From NCBI RefSeq assembly GCF_900476395.1, contig NZ_UIHB01000002.1, positions 1 to 64,000 on the forward strand: DNA of 64,000 nt. Reading direction: 5' to 3'. Numbering within the stretch: position 1 is the first letter of the stretch; the number at the start of each line of letters is the position of its first letter. Source of the stretch: Xanthomonas euroxanthea. Lineage in GTDB: Bacteria > Pseudomonadota > Gammaproteobacteria > Xanthomonadales > Xanthomonadaceae. The translations under genes were made by a program, and so were the position numbers. This document shows, piece by piece, positions 1 through 8,127 of this stretch. The notes beneath the pieces were generated by a model. That model was not told the DNA's origin, did not search any database, and saw only the letters and a list, made by a program, of their open reading frames with translations.

Positions 1-325
1 CTGTTGCGTAAGTCGCCAACCTGTTGCGTAACACGCACAAGCGCGTGGTGTTGCGCGCTGGTTCAACGATTGAGTGGGCAGGTGCCCGATGGCCGCCGCA
101 TCGCGATCCGCAGCAGGGCGCTTGGCGCATGCAAGACGCACGGGGCTGCCCGAGGCCCGGAGCCGCGCTGCATGCATGGACGGACCGACCGACCTGCGGC
201 AGCGGCTGACAAAACATAGCGAGCCGTTGTCAGATGGTGCGGATGGCGCGGAGGAACCGACGTGATGCCGGTTCCGCGCACCGGCCGCGCCCGCCTGACG
301 GCGGCACGGTAGTGCTGCAGCGCTC
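1..325. other. Gene-free stretch at window edge
   Basis: No open frame here looks like a gene. The first 31 bases contain the 11-mer ctgttgcgtaa twice, at 1-11 and 21-31 (20-base period). The stretch lies downstream of the reductase gene that ends at 326; no terminator with a T-run is visible. The left-hand neighbour lies outside the window. Confidence 0.5.
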
Positions 326-1420
326 TTAGTCCGGCAGGGCGGGGTAGTCGATATAGCCCTTGGCACCGCCGCCGTACAGCGTGGCCTGGTCGACATCGGC
401 CAGCGGGGCGTTCTCGCGCAGGCGACGCACCAGGTCCGGGTTGGCGATGAAGGGCCGGCCGAAGGCGATCGCATCGGCGTAGCCGCTGTCGAGGGCTTTC
501 TCGGACAGTGCCTTGTCGTAGCTGTTGTTGGCGATCCAGGCGCCGTCGAACCTGGCGCGCAGCGCGGCGTAGTCGAAGGCGACGTTGTCGCGTGCACCGC
601 CGGTTGCGCCTTCGATCACGTGCACGAAGGCCAGCCCGCCGATCAGGTTGAGACGCTCCACCGCACGTTCGAACAAGGGCTGCGGATCGGAGTCGTGCAT
701 GCCGTATACCGGCGTGACCGGCGACAGCCGCACGCCGGTGCGCTCGGCACCGATCTCGTCGGCAATGGCCTGCATCACTTCGGTCAGCAGGCGGGTCCGG
801 TTTTCGATGTCGCCGCCGTACGCGTCGGTGCGCTGGTTGGAGCCGTCACGCAGGAACTGGTCGAGCAGGTAGCCGTTGGCCGCATGGACTTCCACGCCGT
901 CGAAGCCGGCGTCGATGGCATTGCGCGCGGCGATGCGATAGTCCTCGATCAAGGCGGGGATTTCGTCCAGCGCCAGCGCGCGCGGCTCGGAGACATCCTG
1001 GAAGCCATCCTTGGTGTAGGTCTTGCCCTCGGCGCGGATGGCGCTGGGCGCCACCGGCGATTCGCCTGGCGGCAGCACGCTGGTATGCGAGACGCGGCCC
1101 ACATGCCACAGCTGCAACACGATCTTGCCGCCACGACGATGCACTTCATCGGTGACCGCACGCCAGCCCTGGACCTGCGCGGCGGTGTGGATGCCGGGCG
1201 TATCCAGATAGCCCTGGCCCAGCGGGCTGATCTGCGTGCCTTCGGCCACGATCAATCCGGCACTGGCGCGTTGGCCGTAGTACTCGGCGGCGAGCGGCGA
1301 GGGCACCTGCCCGGCGACGGCGCGATTGCGCGTCAGCGGCGCCATGATCACGCGGTTGGCGAGATCCAGCGCGCCCAGGCGCACCGGTGAGAACAATGGG
1401 GATTCAGTGGATGTGGACAT
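326..1420 (-). CDS. Old Yellow Enzyme family alkene reductase (NemA-like)
   Basis: FMN-dependent NAD(P)H oxidoreductase that reduces activated C=C bonds and electrophiles (enones, maleimides, nitro compounds) in the cytosol. The 364-residue TIM barrel matches the family length. H179 and N182 in HAANGYLL are the substrate-binding pair and Y184 the proton donor. A YGGDIENR stretch follows, and the C-terminus YGGGAKGYIDYPAL closely resembles E. coli NemA. The ATG at 1420 is preferred over a TTG two codons upstream. It is divergent from the MFS exporter at 1667 with 246 bp between, so the two may form a detoxification pair. No TetR- or LysR-type regulator lies beside it. The physiological substrate is unknown. 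Confidence 0.92.
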   Translation of the reverse strand: MSTSTESPLFSPVRLGALDLANRVIMAPLTRNRAVAGQVPSPLAAEYYGQRASAGLIVAEGTQISPLGQGYLDTPGIHTAAQVQGWRAVTDEVHRRGGKIVLQLWHVGRVSHTSVLPPGESPVAPSAIRAEGKTYTKDGFQDVSEPRALALDEIPALIEDYRIAARNAIDAGFDGVEVHAANGYLLDQFLRDGSNQRTDAYGGDIENRTRLLTEVMQAIADEIGAERTGVRLSPVTPVYGMHDSDPQPLFERAVERLNLIGGLAFVHVIEGATGGARDNVAFDYAALRARFDGAWIANNSYDKALSEKALDSGYADAIAFGRPFIANPDLVRRLRENAPLADVDQATLYGGGAKGYIDYPALPD

Positions 1421-1666
1421 CAGCAACCAATTGGGTGTGGATCACGCGCCGTGCGCGACACCGCGCCGATCGCGAGTGCCCCCTAGCGATGGTGGCGGAC
1501 CAAAGCGGATTCGAGCGATAGCGATAGGACACAGCGTCTTTTGTCGCGACGGGATCGGCCAAGCTGTGATGTGCTGGGGCCTGGCGCTGAATCGCAGCAG
1601 GCGCCGCGCTTTCGTCGATTGCTGCGTTGCACAATAATAAGCCGCCCCGTCATCCTGGAGTCGGGC
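1421..1666. promoter_or_regulatory. Shared divergent promoter region of the reductase and MFS genes
   Basis: The two divergent coding starts face each other across 246 bp, so both promoters should lie here. I could not pick convincing -35/-10 boxes or a regulator palindrome by eye. Confidence 0.35.
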
Positions 1667-2875
1667 ATGTCCGATACCGATCTTTCAACGCCGCCTGTGT
1701 CCCGGCGCGATTACGTGCTGATCCTGTTTGCGTTGGCGATGGGTGGCTTTGCGATCGGCATCAGCGAATTTTCCACCATGGGGCTGATGACCCAGATCGC
1801 GCAGGGCCTGCAGATCAGCGAGCCGCAGGTCGGTCATGTGATCAGCGCCTATGCGCTGGGTGTGGTGGTCGGTGCGCCGTTGCTGGCGATTGTCGGCGCC
1901 CGCTGGCCGCGGCGCACCTTGTTGCTGCTGTTGATGGTGTTCTACGCGCTGGGCAATCTCGCCAGTGCGCTGGCGCCGAGCTACCACACGATGTTGCTGT
2001 GCCGGTTTATCGCCGGCTTGCCGCACGGCGCCTACTTCGGCGTTGCTTCATTGGTCGCCGCGTCGATCAGCCCGCCCAATCAGCGCGCCACTGCGGTGGG
2101 CCGGGTGTTGCTGGGCCTGAGCATCGCCTTGCTGGTGGGCAATCCGTTGGCGACCTGGCTGGGCCAGATCGTGAGCTGGCGTTGGGCCTACGCGGCGGTA
2201 TCGGTGCTTGCGTTGTGCACGGTCGCCGCAGTGGCATCACGCTTGCCGCCCGCGCCGGACGAGCCGCGCCAACAGCCGCTGCGCGAGCTGCGGGCCTTCA
2301 ACCAGCCGCAGGTGTGGCTGGCCCTGGCGATCGGCGCGGTGGGTTTTTCCGGCATGTTCTGCGTCTTCAGTTATCTGGCGCCCACCTTGACCGCAGTGAC
2401 CGGCGTGGCGCCGGCGCGGATTCCGCTGGCAATGGTGGCGTTCGGTGTCGGCGGCGTGCTCGGCAGCATCCTGGGCGGCTGGCTGTTCGATCGCATGCAG
2501 TTCCGTGCGGTACCGGTGTTGCTGGTGTGGTCGGTGGTGGTGATGTTGACCTTCCCGTTGGCCGCGCAGTCGGGCCTGTGGGTATTCGTGTCGATCGTGG
2601 CGGTCGGCACCATGGGTGCGCTGGCACCTGCACTGCAGACGCGGCTGATGGATGTGGCCGCAGAGGCGCAGACCCTGGCGGCGGCGTCCAACCATGCCGC
2701 GTTCAATACCGCCAATGCGCTGGGCCCATGGTTGGGTGGCATGGCGATCACGGCCGGGTGGGGCTGGACCTCGACCGGCTACGTGGGCGCGGCCACTGCG
2801 CTGGGCGGCTTGCTGGTGTATGCCCTGGCGGTCTGGCAGGAACGCCGGCAGCGGACGGCGCTGGCGAGCTGCTGA
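1667..2875 (+). CDS. MFS transporter, DHA1 drug/sugar efflux type
   Basis: Proton-driven inner-membrane exporter of 402 residues with about 12 hydrophobic segments. It resembles the AraJ/arabinose-efflux branch of the major facilitator superfamily: ISEFSTMGL in TM1 and an RWPRR loop after TM2. The ATG at 1667 (MSDTDLST) is chosen because the in-frame upstream extension has no features of a transporter N-terminus. Divergent from an Old Yellow Enzyme reductase, which suggests export of a toxic compound or its product, but the substrate cannot be read from sequence. Confidence 0.88.
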   Translation: MSDTDLSTPPVSRRDYVLILFALAMGGFAIGISEFSTMGLMTQIAQGLQISEPQVGHVISAYALGVVVGAPLLAIVGARWPRRTLLLLLMVFYALGNLASALAPSYHTMLLCRFIAGLPHGAYFGVASLVAASISPPNQRATAVGRVLLGLSIALLVGNPLATWLGQIVSWRWAYAAVSVLALCTVAAVASRLPPAPDEPRQQPLRELRAFNQPQVWLALAIGAVGFSGMFCVFSYLAPTLTAVTGVAPARIPLAMVAFGVGGVLGSILGGWLFDRMQFRAVPVLLVWSVVVMLTFPLAAQSGLWVFVSIVAVGTMGALAPALQTRLMDVAAEAQTLAAASNHAAFNTANALGPWLGGMAITAGWGWTSTGYVGAATALGGLLVYALAVWQERRQRTALASC

Positions 2876-3079
2876 AGCGCAGCGGCTTGGGCGCGGTGGC
2901 AGGCGGTTATCCGGCCTGCTCTGCCACATGCGGCCGTTGCCGTGATGAGTGGCAGCATGGATAGCGGTCGTACCCGTCGCGATGCAGTTGCACATCCAGG
3001 ATGCAGGGCTCCATCCACGGCCGACTCACGGCCCGACATCGAGACTGCATGCTTCATCGCGAGCGGACCGTACAGCGCC

Positions 3080-3250
3080 ATGACCGACTTCACCCCACCT
3101 CCATGGAAGCGCCCGAAACCCAAAGGTAGGTCGGCGTCCACGCCGCTGACCGCTGCCCAGAAAACCGCTGCCAGACAGCGTGCAGAGGAGGCTGGCCGGC
3201 CGTATCCCAATCTGGTCGACAACATGTGGGCGAGCCGGCAGCCGAAATAG
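3080..3250 (+). CDS. Small basic conserved hypothetical protein (56 aa)
   Basis: Short highly charged protein starting MTDFTPPPWKRPKPKG, with a Pro/Lys-rich N-terminus, a helical Ala/Arg/Glu middle and a YPNLVDNMW stretch near the end. No membrane segment or signal peptide. The codons favour G/C at third positions, which supports real coding. An upstream in-frame extension to 2942 is possible but low in complexity. I do not recognise a function. It stands alone between the MFS gene and the DUF2383 gene, all on the plus strand. Confidence 0.6.
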   Translation: MTDFTPPPWKRPKPKGRSASTPLTAAQKTAARQRAEEAGRPYPNLVDNMWASRQPK

Positions 3251-3380
3251 CTTGACCCGGTCTTGGCATCGATGAATCGCCATTCATTGCCTGCATGATC
3301 GCGTGAGGACAATCGCCACCGCACTCACATCTCGATTATGGGTGGCCCGCCAAGCTAAGGCCGTACACAACGCAATGCAT

Positions 3381-3400
3381 GCAATCAATCCATTGATTGC
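3381..3400. promoter_or_regulatory. 20-bp palindrome upstream of the DUF2383 gene
   Basis: gcaatcaat-cc-attgattgc is a perfect inverted repeat with 9-bp arms, centred about 85 bp upstream of the ATG at 3475. It could be an operator. A weaker atgaat/attcat pair lies about 100 bp further upstream. No binding protein can be assigned. Confidence 0.35.
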
Positions 3401-3474
3401 CTCATCCCCCGAAAGCCAGCGCAAGCGCCTTTTCGACTCGCGCAGCGCTGGCCCATCGTAACCAGGAGCGACAC

Positions 3475-3930
3475 ATGAGCATTCAGAGCAAGACCGAGCA
3501 CAGCCTCAACGACCTCATCGCCATTTCCCGCGACGGCAAGGACTTCTACGAAGAAGCTGCTGCCAAGGTGGGCGATGCGGAACTTGCAACGCTGTTCCGC
3601 CGCATCGCCGGCGTCAAGTCCGACATCGTCAGCAACCTGAGCAGCGTCGTCGCCTCGGTCGGTGGCAAGCCGGAAACCAGCGGCACCATGGTCGGCAGCA
3701 TGCAGCAGTTCTACGGCAAGGTGCGCGCAACCCTGGGCGACACCAAGTATGGCTATGTGGCCGAACTGGAAGAGTCCGAAGATCGTCTGCTGAAGGCATT
3801 CGATGAAACCATCGCCGATCAGGACACCCCGGCCGCCGCACGCGACGCCGCACTGCGTCTGCTGCCGGAAGTGCGCGCCTGTCATGACGTGATGCGTAAC
3901 CGCAAGCATGCGATGAAGAGCGCCGCATAA
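3475..3930 (+). CDS. PA2169/DUF2383 family four-helix-bundle protein
   Basis: 151-residue all-helical protein of the ferritin-like DUF2383 family. Members are often induced in stress or stationary phase; the biochemical role is not established. An N-terminal helix with KTEHSLNDLI and an acidic FYEEAA stretch begins the bundle, and Glu/Asp/His residues spaced along the helices could hold metal, though a full di-iron ligand set is not obvious. An AGGAG ribosome binding site at 3464-3468 fixes the ATG at 3475. A strong terminator follows, so the gene is probably monocistronic. A 20-bp palindrome upstream may regulate it. Confidence 0.85.
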   Translation: MSIQSKTEHSLNDLIAISRDGKDFYEEAAAKVGDAELATLFRRIAGVKSDIVSNLSSVVASVGGKPETSGTMVGSMQQFYGKVRATLGDTKYGYVAELEESEDRLLKAFDETIADQDTPAAARDAALRLLPEVRACHDVMRNRKHAMKSAA

Positions 3931-3992
3931 CCTGCGCGCGTGACCCAGGCGCATCCCTGTGATGCAGCTTGTGGAGTGAACCGATAAAGGCG

Positions 3993-4025
3993 GAAACGGG
4001 CAGCGCGAGCTGCCCGTTTCTTTTT
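3993..4025 (+). terminator. Rho-independent terminator after the DUF2383 gene
   Basis: Perfect 12-bp stem (gaaacgggcagc at 3993-4004 with its complement at 4009-4020), loop gcga, then five T's (eight in total with the stem end). It lies 63 bp beyond the stop at 3930. Confidence 0.9.
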
Positions 4026-4184
4026 GTGCCACGCGCAGCCAGTGACACGCAGTTCTTGTTCCACGCATTGCGCGCGTTCCACGTCGTGGCGTGGATGTTG
4101 AAGGCGTGTCACGCACGCAGTTGGTCTGCTAGTATCCGCCGCCCTTCTTCCGGCAGGTCCGCGTACGCGGTCGTGGAATCGCCC

Positions 4185-4787
4185 ATGAAACAGCAGTTCC
4201 TGTACCTGTCCTCGGCCGAGGCGCAGCTGTCGCTTGGCCTTGGCGAGGAGAAGACCACCGAGCGCCTGTTCTTCGCGGTGATGGCCGATGCATCGACTGC
4301 CCAGCGCGCAGCGGCGATTGCCGATGGGCTGCTGCATGGTGGCCAGGTCGATGGCAGGCCGCTGGCGCGCGAACGCTTGCATGTGACCCTGCATCATCTG
4401 GGTGATTACGCGGGCGGCTTGCCGCCGTCGTTGGTGAGCCGTGCCAGTCAGGCGGCCGAGCGCGTGGCAATGGACGCGTTCGCGGTGGAGTTCGATCGGG
4501 TGGGCACCTTCGGGGGACGACGTTCGCAGTTGCCGTGCGTGCTGCGTGGCGAAGACAAGGTGCGCGGGCTGTACGAACTGCAGGGCGCGTTGGGCCGGCA
4601 ACTGGCGCATGCGGGCATTGCCGGCGATGCGCAGTACACGCCGCATATGACGCTGCTGTATTGCAACCAGTCGTTGCCGCAACGGCGCTGCGAGGCGCTG
4701 GCGTGGACGGTGCGCGAGTTCGCGCTGGTGCGCAGCTTTCTGGGCCAGTCGCGTTACCAGCTCGAAGGGCAGTGGTCGCTGCGCTGA
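4185..4787 (+). CDS. 2'-5' RNA ligase / 2H phosphoesterase family protein
   Basis: 200-residue protein of the 2H superfamily (LigT/ThpR type), which ligates or opens 2'-5' or 2',3'-cyclic RNA phosphate bonds in the cytosol. Both catalytic HxTx motifs are present: HVTL at residues 66-69 and HMTL at 154-157. The N-terminal 24 residues precede the conserved LFFAV strand. The start at 4185 (MKQQFLYL) is preferred over an upstream in-frame extension that runs through the terminator. The HD-domain gene follows after 35 bp on the same strand. Physiological substrate unknown. Confidence 0.87.
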   Translation: MKQQFLYLSSAEAQLSLGLGEEKTTERLFFAVMADASTAQRAAAIADGLLHGGQVDGRPLARERLHVTLHHLGDYAGGLPPSLVSRASQAAERVAMDAFAVEFDRVGTFGGRRSQLPCVLRGEDKVRGLYELQGALGRQLAHAGIAGDAQYTPHMTLLYCNQSLPQRRCEALAWTVREFALVRSFLGQSRYQLEGQWSLR

Positions 4788-4822
4788 TGCGCGGGCAGGT
4801 GCGTCCGCGGTAGCCTGCGTGC

Positions 4823-5431
4823 ATGGACGCCACCACCACACCACTGCCATTGCAGCCGCAGCACCTGGCCGCGCTCGAACAGGCCTATGCCACGCCGCCG
4901 CGCGCCTATCACCACTTCGGTCATGTGCGCGCGCTGCTGCAGCATTACGCCGAGGTCGCCGCCGGGCCGGGCTGGCAGCAGCCGGTCGAAGTCTGGTTGG
5001 CGGTGCTGTTCCACGATGCGGTGTATCAACCCGGGCGCAGCGACAACGAGGCGGAGTCGGCCAGGTGGGCGGCGGACTGCATCCCGCGCTGGTGGCCGCA
5101 GGTGTCGGTGGATCTGCAGCGCGTGCAGCACCTGATCCTGCTGACCGCACGCCATGGGCAACTGCAGCCGTCGGATGTGGATGCCGAAGCGGCGTTGTTC
5201 ATGGATTGCGACATGGCGATCCTGGCCGCACCGGCGGCGGTGTTCGATGCCTACGACCAGGCCATTGCCGTCGAATACCGCGGGCATGTGCCCGGCCTGT
5301 TGTTCCGACTCAACCGCAGGCGGTTCCTGGCCGGCCTGCTGGAGCGTCCGCGCATCTTTCTGAGCGACGACTTCCATGCGCGCTACGACGCTGCGGCACG
5401 GGCCAATCTGCGGCGGCGGCTGGGGCGCTGA
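4823..5431 (+). CDS. HD-domain metal-dependent phosphohydrolase-like protein
   Basis: 202-residue predicted cytosolic hydrolase of the HD superfamily. YHHFGHV (H30, H31, H34), the HD pair at residues 64-65 in LFHDAVY, and a later MDCDMAIL acidic motif fit a metal site. The NEAESA segment after the HD pair is typical of this uncharacterised subfamily. It starts 35 bp after the 2H phosphoesterase gene, so co-transcription is likely and a nucleotide or RNA-end substrate is plausible, though this is inference. Confidence 0.8.
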   Translation: MDATTTPLPLQPQHLAALEQAYATPPRAYHHFGHVRALLQHYAEVAAGPGWQQPVEVWLAVLFHDAVYQPGRSDNEAESARWAADCIPRWWPQVSVDLQRVQHLILLTARHGQLQPSDVDAEAALFMDCDMAILAAPAAVFDAYDQAIAVEYRGHVPGLLFRLNRRRFLAGLLERPRIFLSDDFHARYDAAARANLRRRLGR

Positions 5432-5493
5432 CCCGGCACACGGGGCCAGGCGGTTCATCCGGGCGCGCTGGTGGCGCACGCTACAATGCGCGC

Positions 5494-5676
5494 ATGCACG
5501 ACCGCGCCGCTCCCGATCATGATCCACGCCCGCAGCCGCCCGAGCCGCCTGCACCCAACGAGTGCTGCGAGAGCGGTTGCCCGTTGTGCGTGCACGATCT
5601 GTACGCGGAGGAACTGGCGCGCTACCGGCAGGCATTGGCCGCCTGGGAAGCGCGGCAGCAGGCACATGCGCGATAA
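5494..5676 (+). CDS. Small Cys-rich oxidoreductase-like domain protein (60 aa)
   Basis: 60-residue protein with a Pro-rich N-terminus and the motif CCESGCPLCVHDLY (C24, C25, C29, C32). This matches the short 'oxidoreductase-like, N-terminal' domain found as a stand-alone protein in many proteobacteria and fused to oxidoreductases in eukaryotes. The four cysteines could bind zinc or an Fe-S cluster. It follows the HD gene by 62 bp on the same strand. The biochemical role is unknown. The ATG at 5494 is the only good in-frame start. Confidence 0.75.
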   Translation: MHDRAAPDHDPRPQPPEPPAPNECCESGCPLCVHDLYAEELARYRQALAAWEARQQAHAR

Positions 5677-5745
5677 GCGAAGCGCCGCGCTTCGCGTGGC
5701 CGCCCGGAGCGATTATCTTTGAACCACTCTTTCCGATGGTGCGAC

Positions 5746-7119
5746 ATGCGACGACTTGAGATGTGGAGCGCGCTCTGCGGCGCGGCGATGTTGACGCTAT
5801 CGGGCATGGCGGCTGCGCAGACGACGCAGCCAGTGAGCCACGGCCGCTTCGAGCAGGTGCCGGTGCTGATGCCCAAGGGCGAGCCGCAGCGCGTGGTGAT
5901 CTGGCTGACCGGCACCGGCAACAACGTCAAGCGGCAGACGCAGGCGGAAAGCCTGCGTGCCGATGGCGCGATGGTGGCGATGGTGGATACCGCGCATCTG
6001 TATGCGGTGCTGCGCAAGGCCGGCGGCACCTGCGCGTTCTCGGTCGGCGATGTGGAGAATTTCTCGCGCTACGTGCAGGCCTTCTACCACGTGCCCACCT
6101 ACCGCCTGCCGCTGCTGGTCGGCGACGGCGAGGGGGCCGCGCTGGCCTATGCGATCGGGGCGCAAGCCAAGCCGCATGTGCTGGCCGGCGTGCTGACCGA
6201 TGGGCTGTGCCCGGCCACGGTATCCGATCAGGCGATCTGCCAGCCGGGCGTGCGCCCGGGCAGCAACACGCTGCTGCCGGTGCCGCTGCAGATTCCCTGG
6301 GTGCTTGCCGGGAGCCAGGACAAGCGTTGCCCGGCCGCCGCCGAAGACAGCTTCCTCAAGCAGGTGCCGCAGGCACGCACTTTTACGCGTTCGGCGCGAG
6401 GCGACATCCTGCCGGGCCTGCGCGCTGCGGCACGCTCGCTGGGCGAGCAGAAGGGCGTGGCCTTGCCGCCACCGCCGGGCGGGCTGGAAGATCTGCCGGT
6501 GGTGGAAGTGCCGGCCAGGCCGGACGGCGACAGCGACGACGACACCTTCGTGATCTTCGTCTCCGGCGATGGCGGCTGGGCAGGCCTGGACGAAGAGGTG
6601 GCCGATGCACTGGCCGCGCAAGGCATCCCGGTGGTCGGCCTGGATTCGCTGCGTTACTTCTGGACCGAGCGTACACCGCAGGGCTTTGCGACCGACCTGG
6701 ATCGCATCGCGCGTTTCTATGCGCAGCGCTGGCAACGCAAGCGGGTGGTGCTGATCGGCTTCTCGCAGGGCGCGGACGTATTGCCGGCCGCGATCAACAC
6801 GCTGCCGGCGCAGACCAAGCAGAACCTGCGCATGACCGCGCTGTTGTCGGTAGGCAAGCTGGCCGATTACGAATTCCACGTCAGCAACTGGCTGGGTTCG
6901 GACGACGATGGCCTGCCGATTGCGCCGGAAGTGCAGCGACTGCCCGCCGGCACCACCGTCTGCATCTACGGCCAGGACGACCAGGATGCGCTCTGCCCGA
7001 GCCTGCCGCCACAGGCCGCCAAGCGGGTCGCGCTACCGGGCGATCACCACTTCAAGGGCGATTACGCGACCCTGGCCAAGGTGATCATGGAGCAGTTGCA
7101 CGCTCTGTCGAAGCCATAA
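5746..7119 (+). CDS. acvB: AcvB/VirJ family periplasmic lysyl-phosphatidylglycerol hydrolase
   Basis: 457-residue exported alpha/beta hydrolase of the AcvB/VirJ family. In Agrobacterium the homologue hydrolyses lysyl-phosphatidylglycerol in the periplasm and supports virulence. Residues 1-24 form a signal peptide ending near MAAAQ. The C-terminal VirJ domain carries SGDGGW (273-278) and the nucleophile elbow GFSQG with S340. The ATG at 5746 is chosen over a TTG at 5719 because it puts the signal peptide at the N-terminus. The gene faces mprF, which makes the presumed substrate, across a repeat-filled spacer. In Rhizobium the two genes form one operon; here they converge. Activity is inferred from family membership. 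Confidence 0.85.
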   Translation: MRRLEMWSALCGAAMLTLSGMAAAQTTQPVSHGRFEQVPVLMPKGEPQRVVIWLTGTGNNVKRQTQAESLRADGAMVAMVDTAHLYAVLRKAGGTCAFSVGDVENFSRYVQAFYHVPTYRLPLLVGDGEGAALAYAIGAQAKPHVLAGVLTDGLCPATVSDQAICQPGVRPGSNTLLPVPLQIPWVLAGSQDKRCPAAAEDSFLKQVPQARTFTRSARGDILPGLRAAARSLGEQKGVALPPPPGGLEDLPVVEVPARPDGDSDDDTFVIFVSGDGGWAGLDEEVADALAAQGIPVVGLDSLRYFWTERTPQGFATDLDRIARFYAQRWQRKRVVLIGFSQGADVLPAAINTLPAQTKQNLRMTALLSVGKLADYEFHVSNWLGSDDDGLPIAPEVQRLPAGTTVCIYGQDDQDALCPSLPPQAAKRVALPGDHHFKGDYATLAKVIMEQLHALSKP

Positions 7120-7226
7120 GCAAGCAGTGCATTTTTGCCCATGCGTCAGCCGACTTCCGGCAGACGCATGTCAACAACCTGGTCGTCGCCGTTCGGTTCG
7201 GCCGCCTGCAGCCCGGCGGGCGCTTG

Positions 7227-7580
7227 GCATTTTCTCCGCAACCGACAGCAACCGGTGGTGCTTGCGCGCGTGCCGGTGTGGGACCTTGAGCGGCATGGAC
7301 GCCGCGCCAGCGCCTACAAGGACGTACTTGCGGCGGGTCCCACGCCGGTACGCGTGCAAGCGCCCGCAGCAAACCGAAGCATTCGCATGAAGCGGACGGA
7401 TTTAGTGCGCAATTGATCGGTGTACGGAGTCGGCCGGTGGCGAGGCGCCGCATCCGGTGTCGGGACACGCCGCAAGTACGTCCCTGTAGGCTCGGTGGCG
7501 GCATCCATGCCGCCCCACGGTCCCGCCCCCGGACGCGACACCACGCTCCAAATATCGCTACCGCTGATTGGCAAGCAGTG
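7227..7580. repeat. Repeat unit 1 of a tandem duplication (473-475 bp offset)
   Basis: Unit 1 holds a large hairpin module: 24-bp arms at 7261-7284 and 7337-7360 with three mismatches. A second module at 7456-7545 is an inverted, diverged copy of the first (tgtcgggacacgccgcaagt and ggcggcatccatgccgcc). Small dyads such as gcggcatggacgccgc sit inside. It reappears as unit 2 at about 90% identity by eye. Likely a dispersed palindromic element; no transposase is present. Confidence 0.85.
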
Positions 7581-7699
7581 CTTTCAAGCAAGCGTGATGC
7601 CTGTGATTCCTGAGCCGACGTAATCAGTAAGCCACCTATCTGCTGTCTCTTCGCCAGGAACGCGGGCTCCGAAGGACGTATAGCTCATCAAGCCGTTCG

Positions 7700-8055
7700 C
7701 ATTTCGTTCCGCAACCGACAGCAACCGGAGGTGCTTGCGCGCGTGCCGGTGTGGGACCTTGAGCGGCATGGATGCCGCGCCAGAGCCTACACGGACGTAC
7801 TTGCGGCGTGTCCCACGCCGGTACGCGTGCAAGCGCCCGCAGCAGACCGAAGCATTCGCATGGAAACAACAGATGCGGTGCGCACGATTGATCGGTGTGC
7901 GGAGTCGGTCGGCAACGCGGTGCCGCATCCGGTGTCGGGACACGCCGTAGATCCGTCCCTTGAGGCTCGGTGGCGGCATCCATGCCGCCACACGGTCCCG
8001 CCCCCGGACGCGACACCACGCTCCCAATCTCGCTACCGCTCACCAACAAGCAATG
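7700..8055. repeat. Repeat unit 2 of the tandem duplication
   Basis: Copy of 7227-7580. Hairpin arms lie at 7734-7757 and 7810-7833, exactly 473 bp from those of unit 1. The second module begins with ggtgtcggga at 7931, 475 bp from its partner at 7456. The small offset drift and scattered substitutions show an old duplication rather than an assembly artefact. Confidence 0.85.
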
Positions 8056-8127
8056 CCATCAGGCACACGTGCAGGCGCCCGCCATAGATCGACGCATTCG
8101 CATGAAAACCGCAGGCCCTGTGTGGTG

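Larger units (their letters stand above)
7120..8127. other. Gene-free 1-kb spacer filled with repeats
   Basis: No convincing gene lies between the stops of acvB and mprF. Small open frames in all directions only re-translate the duplicated repeat, which is why several give near-identical peptides. The content is a tandem duplication of about 360-bp units plus unique linkers (7120-7226, 7581-7699, 8056-8127). Confidence 0.8.

Noticed and set aside
1541-1666. Longer start for the MFS gene
   Set aside because: The extra residues are Arg- and Cys-rich and not hydrophobic; MSDTDLST at 1667 begins directly before TM1 as usual.
7413-8087. Several small open frames in the spacer between acvB and mprF with similar peptides
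   Set aside because: They re-translate the two copies of the palindromic repeat in different frames; none has a credible start and ribosome binding site.
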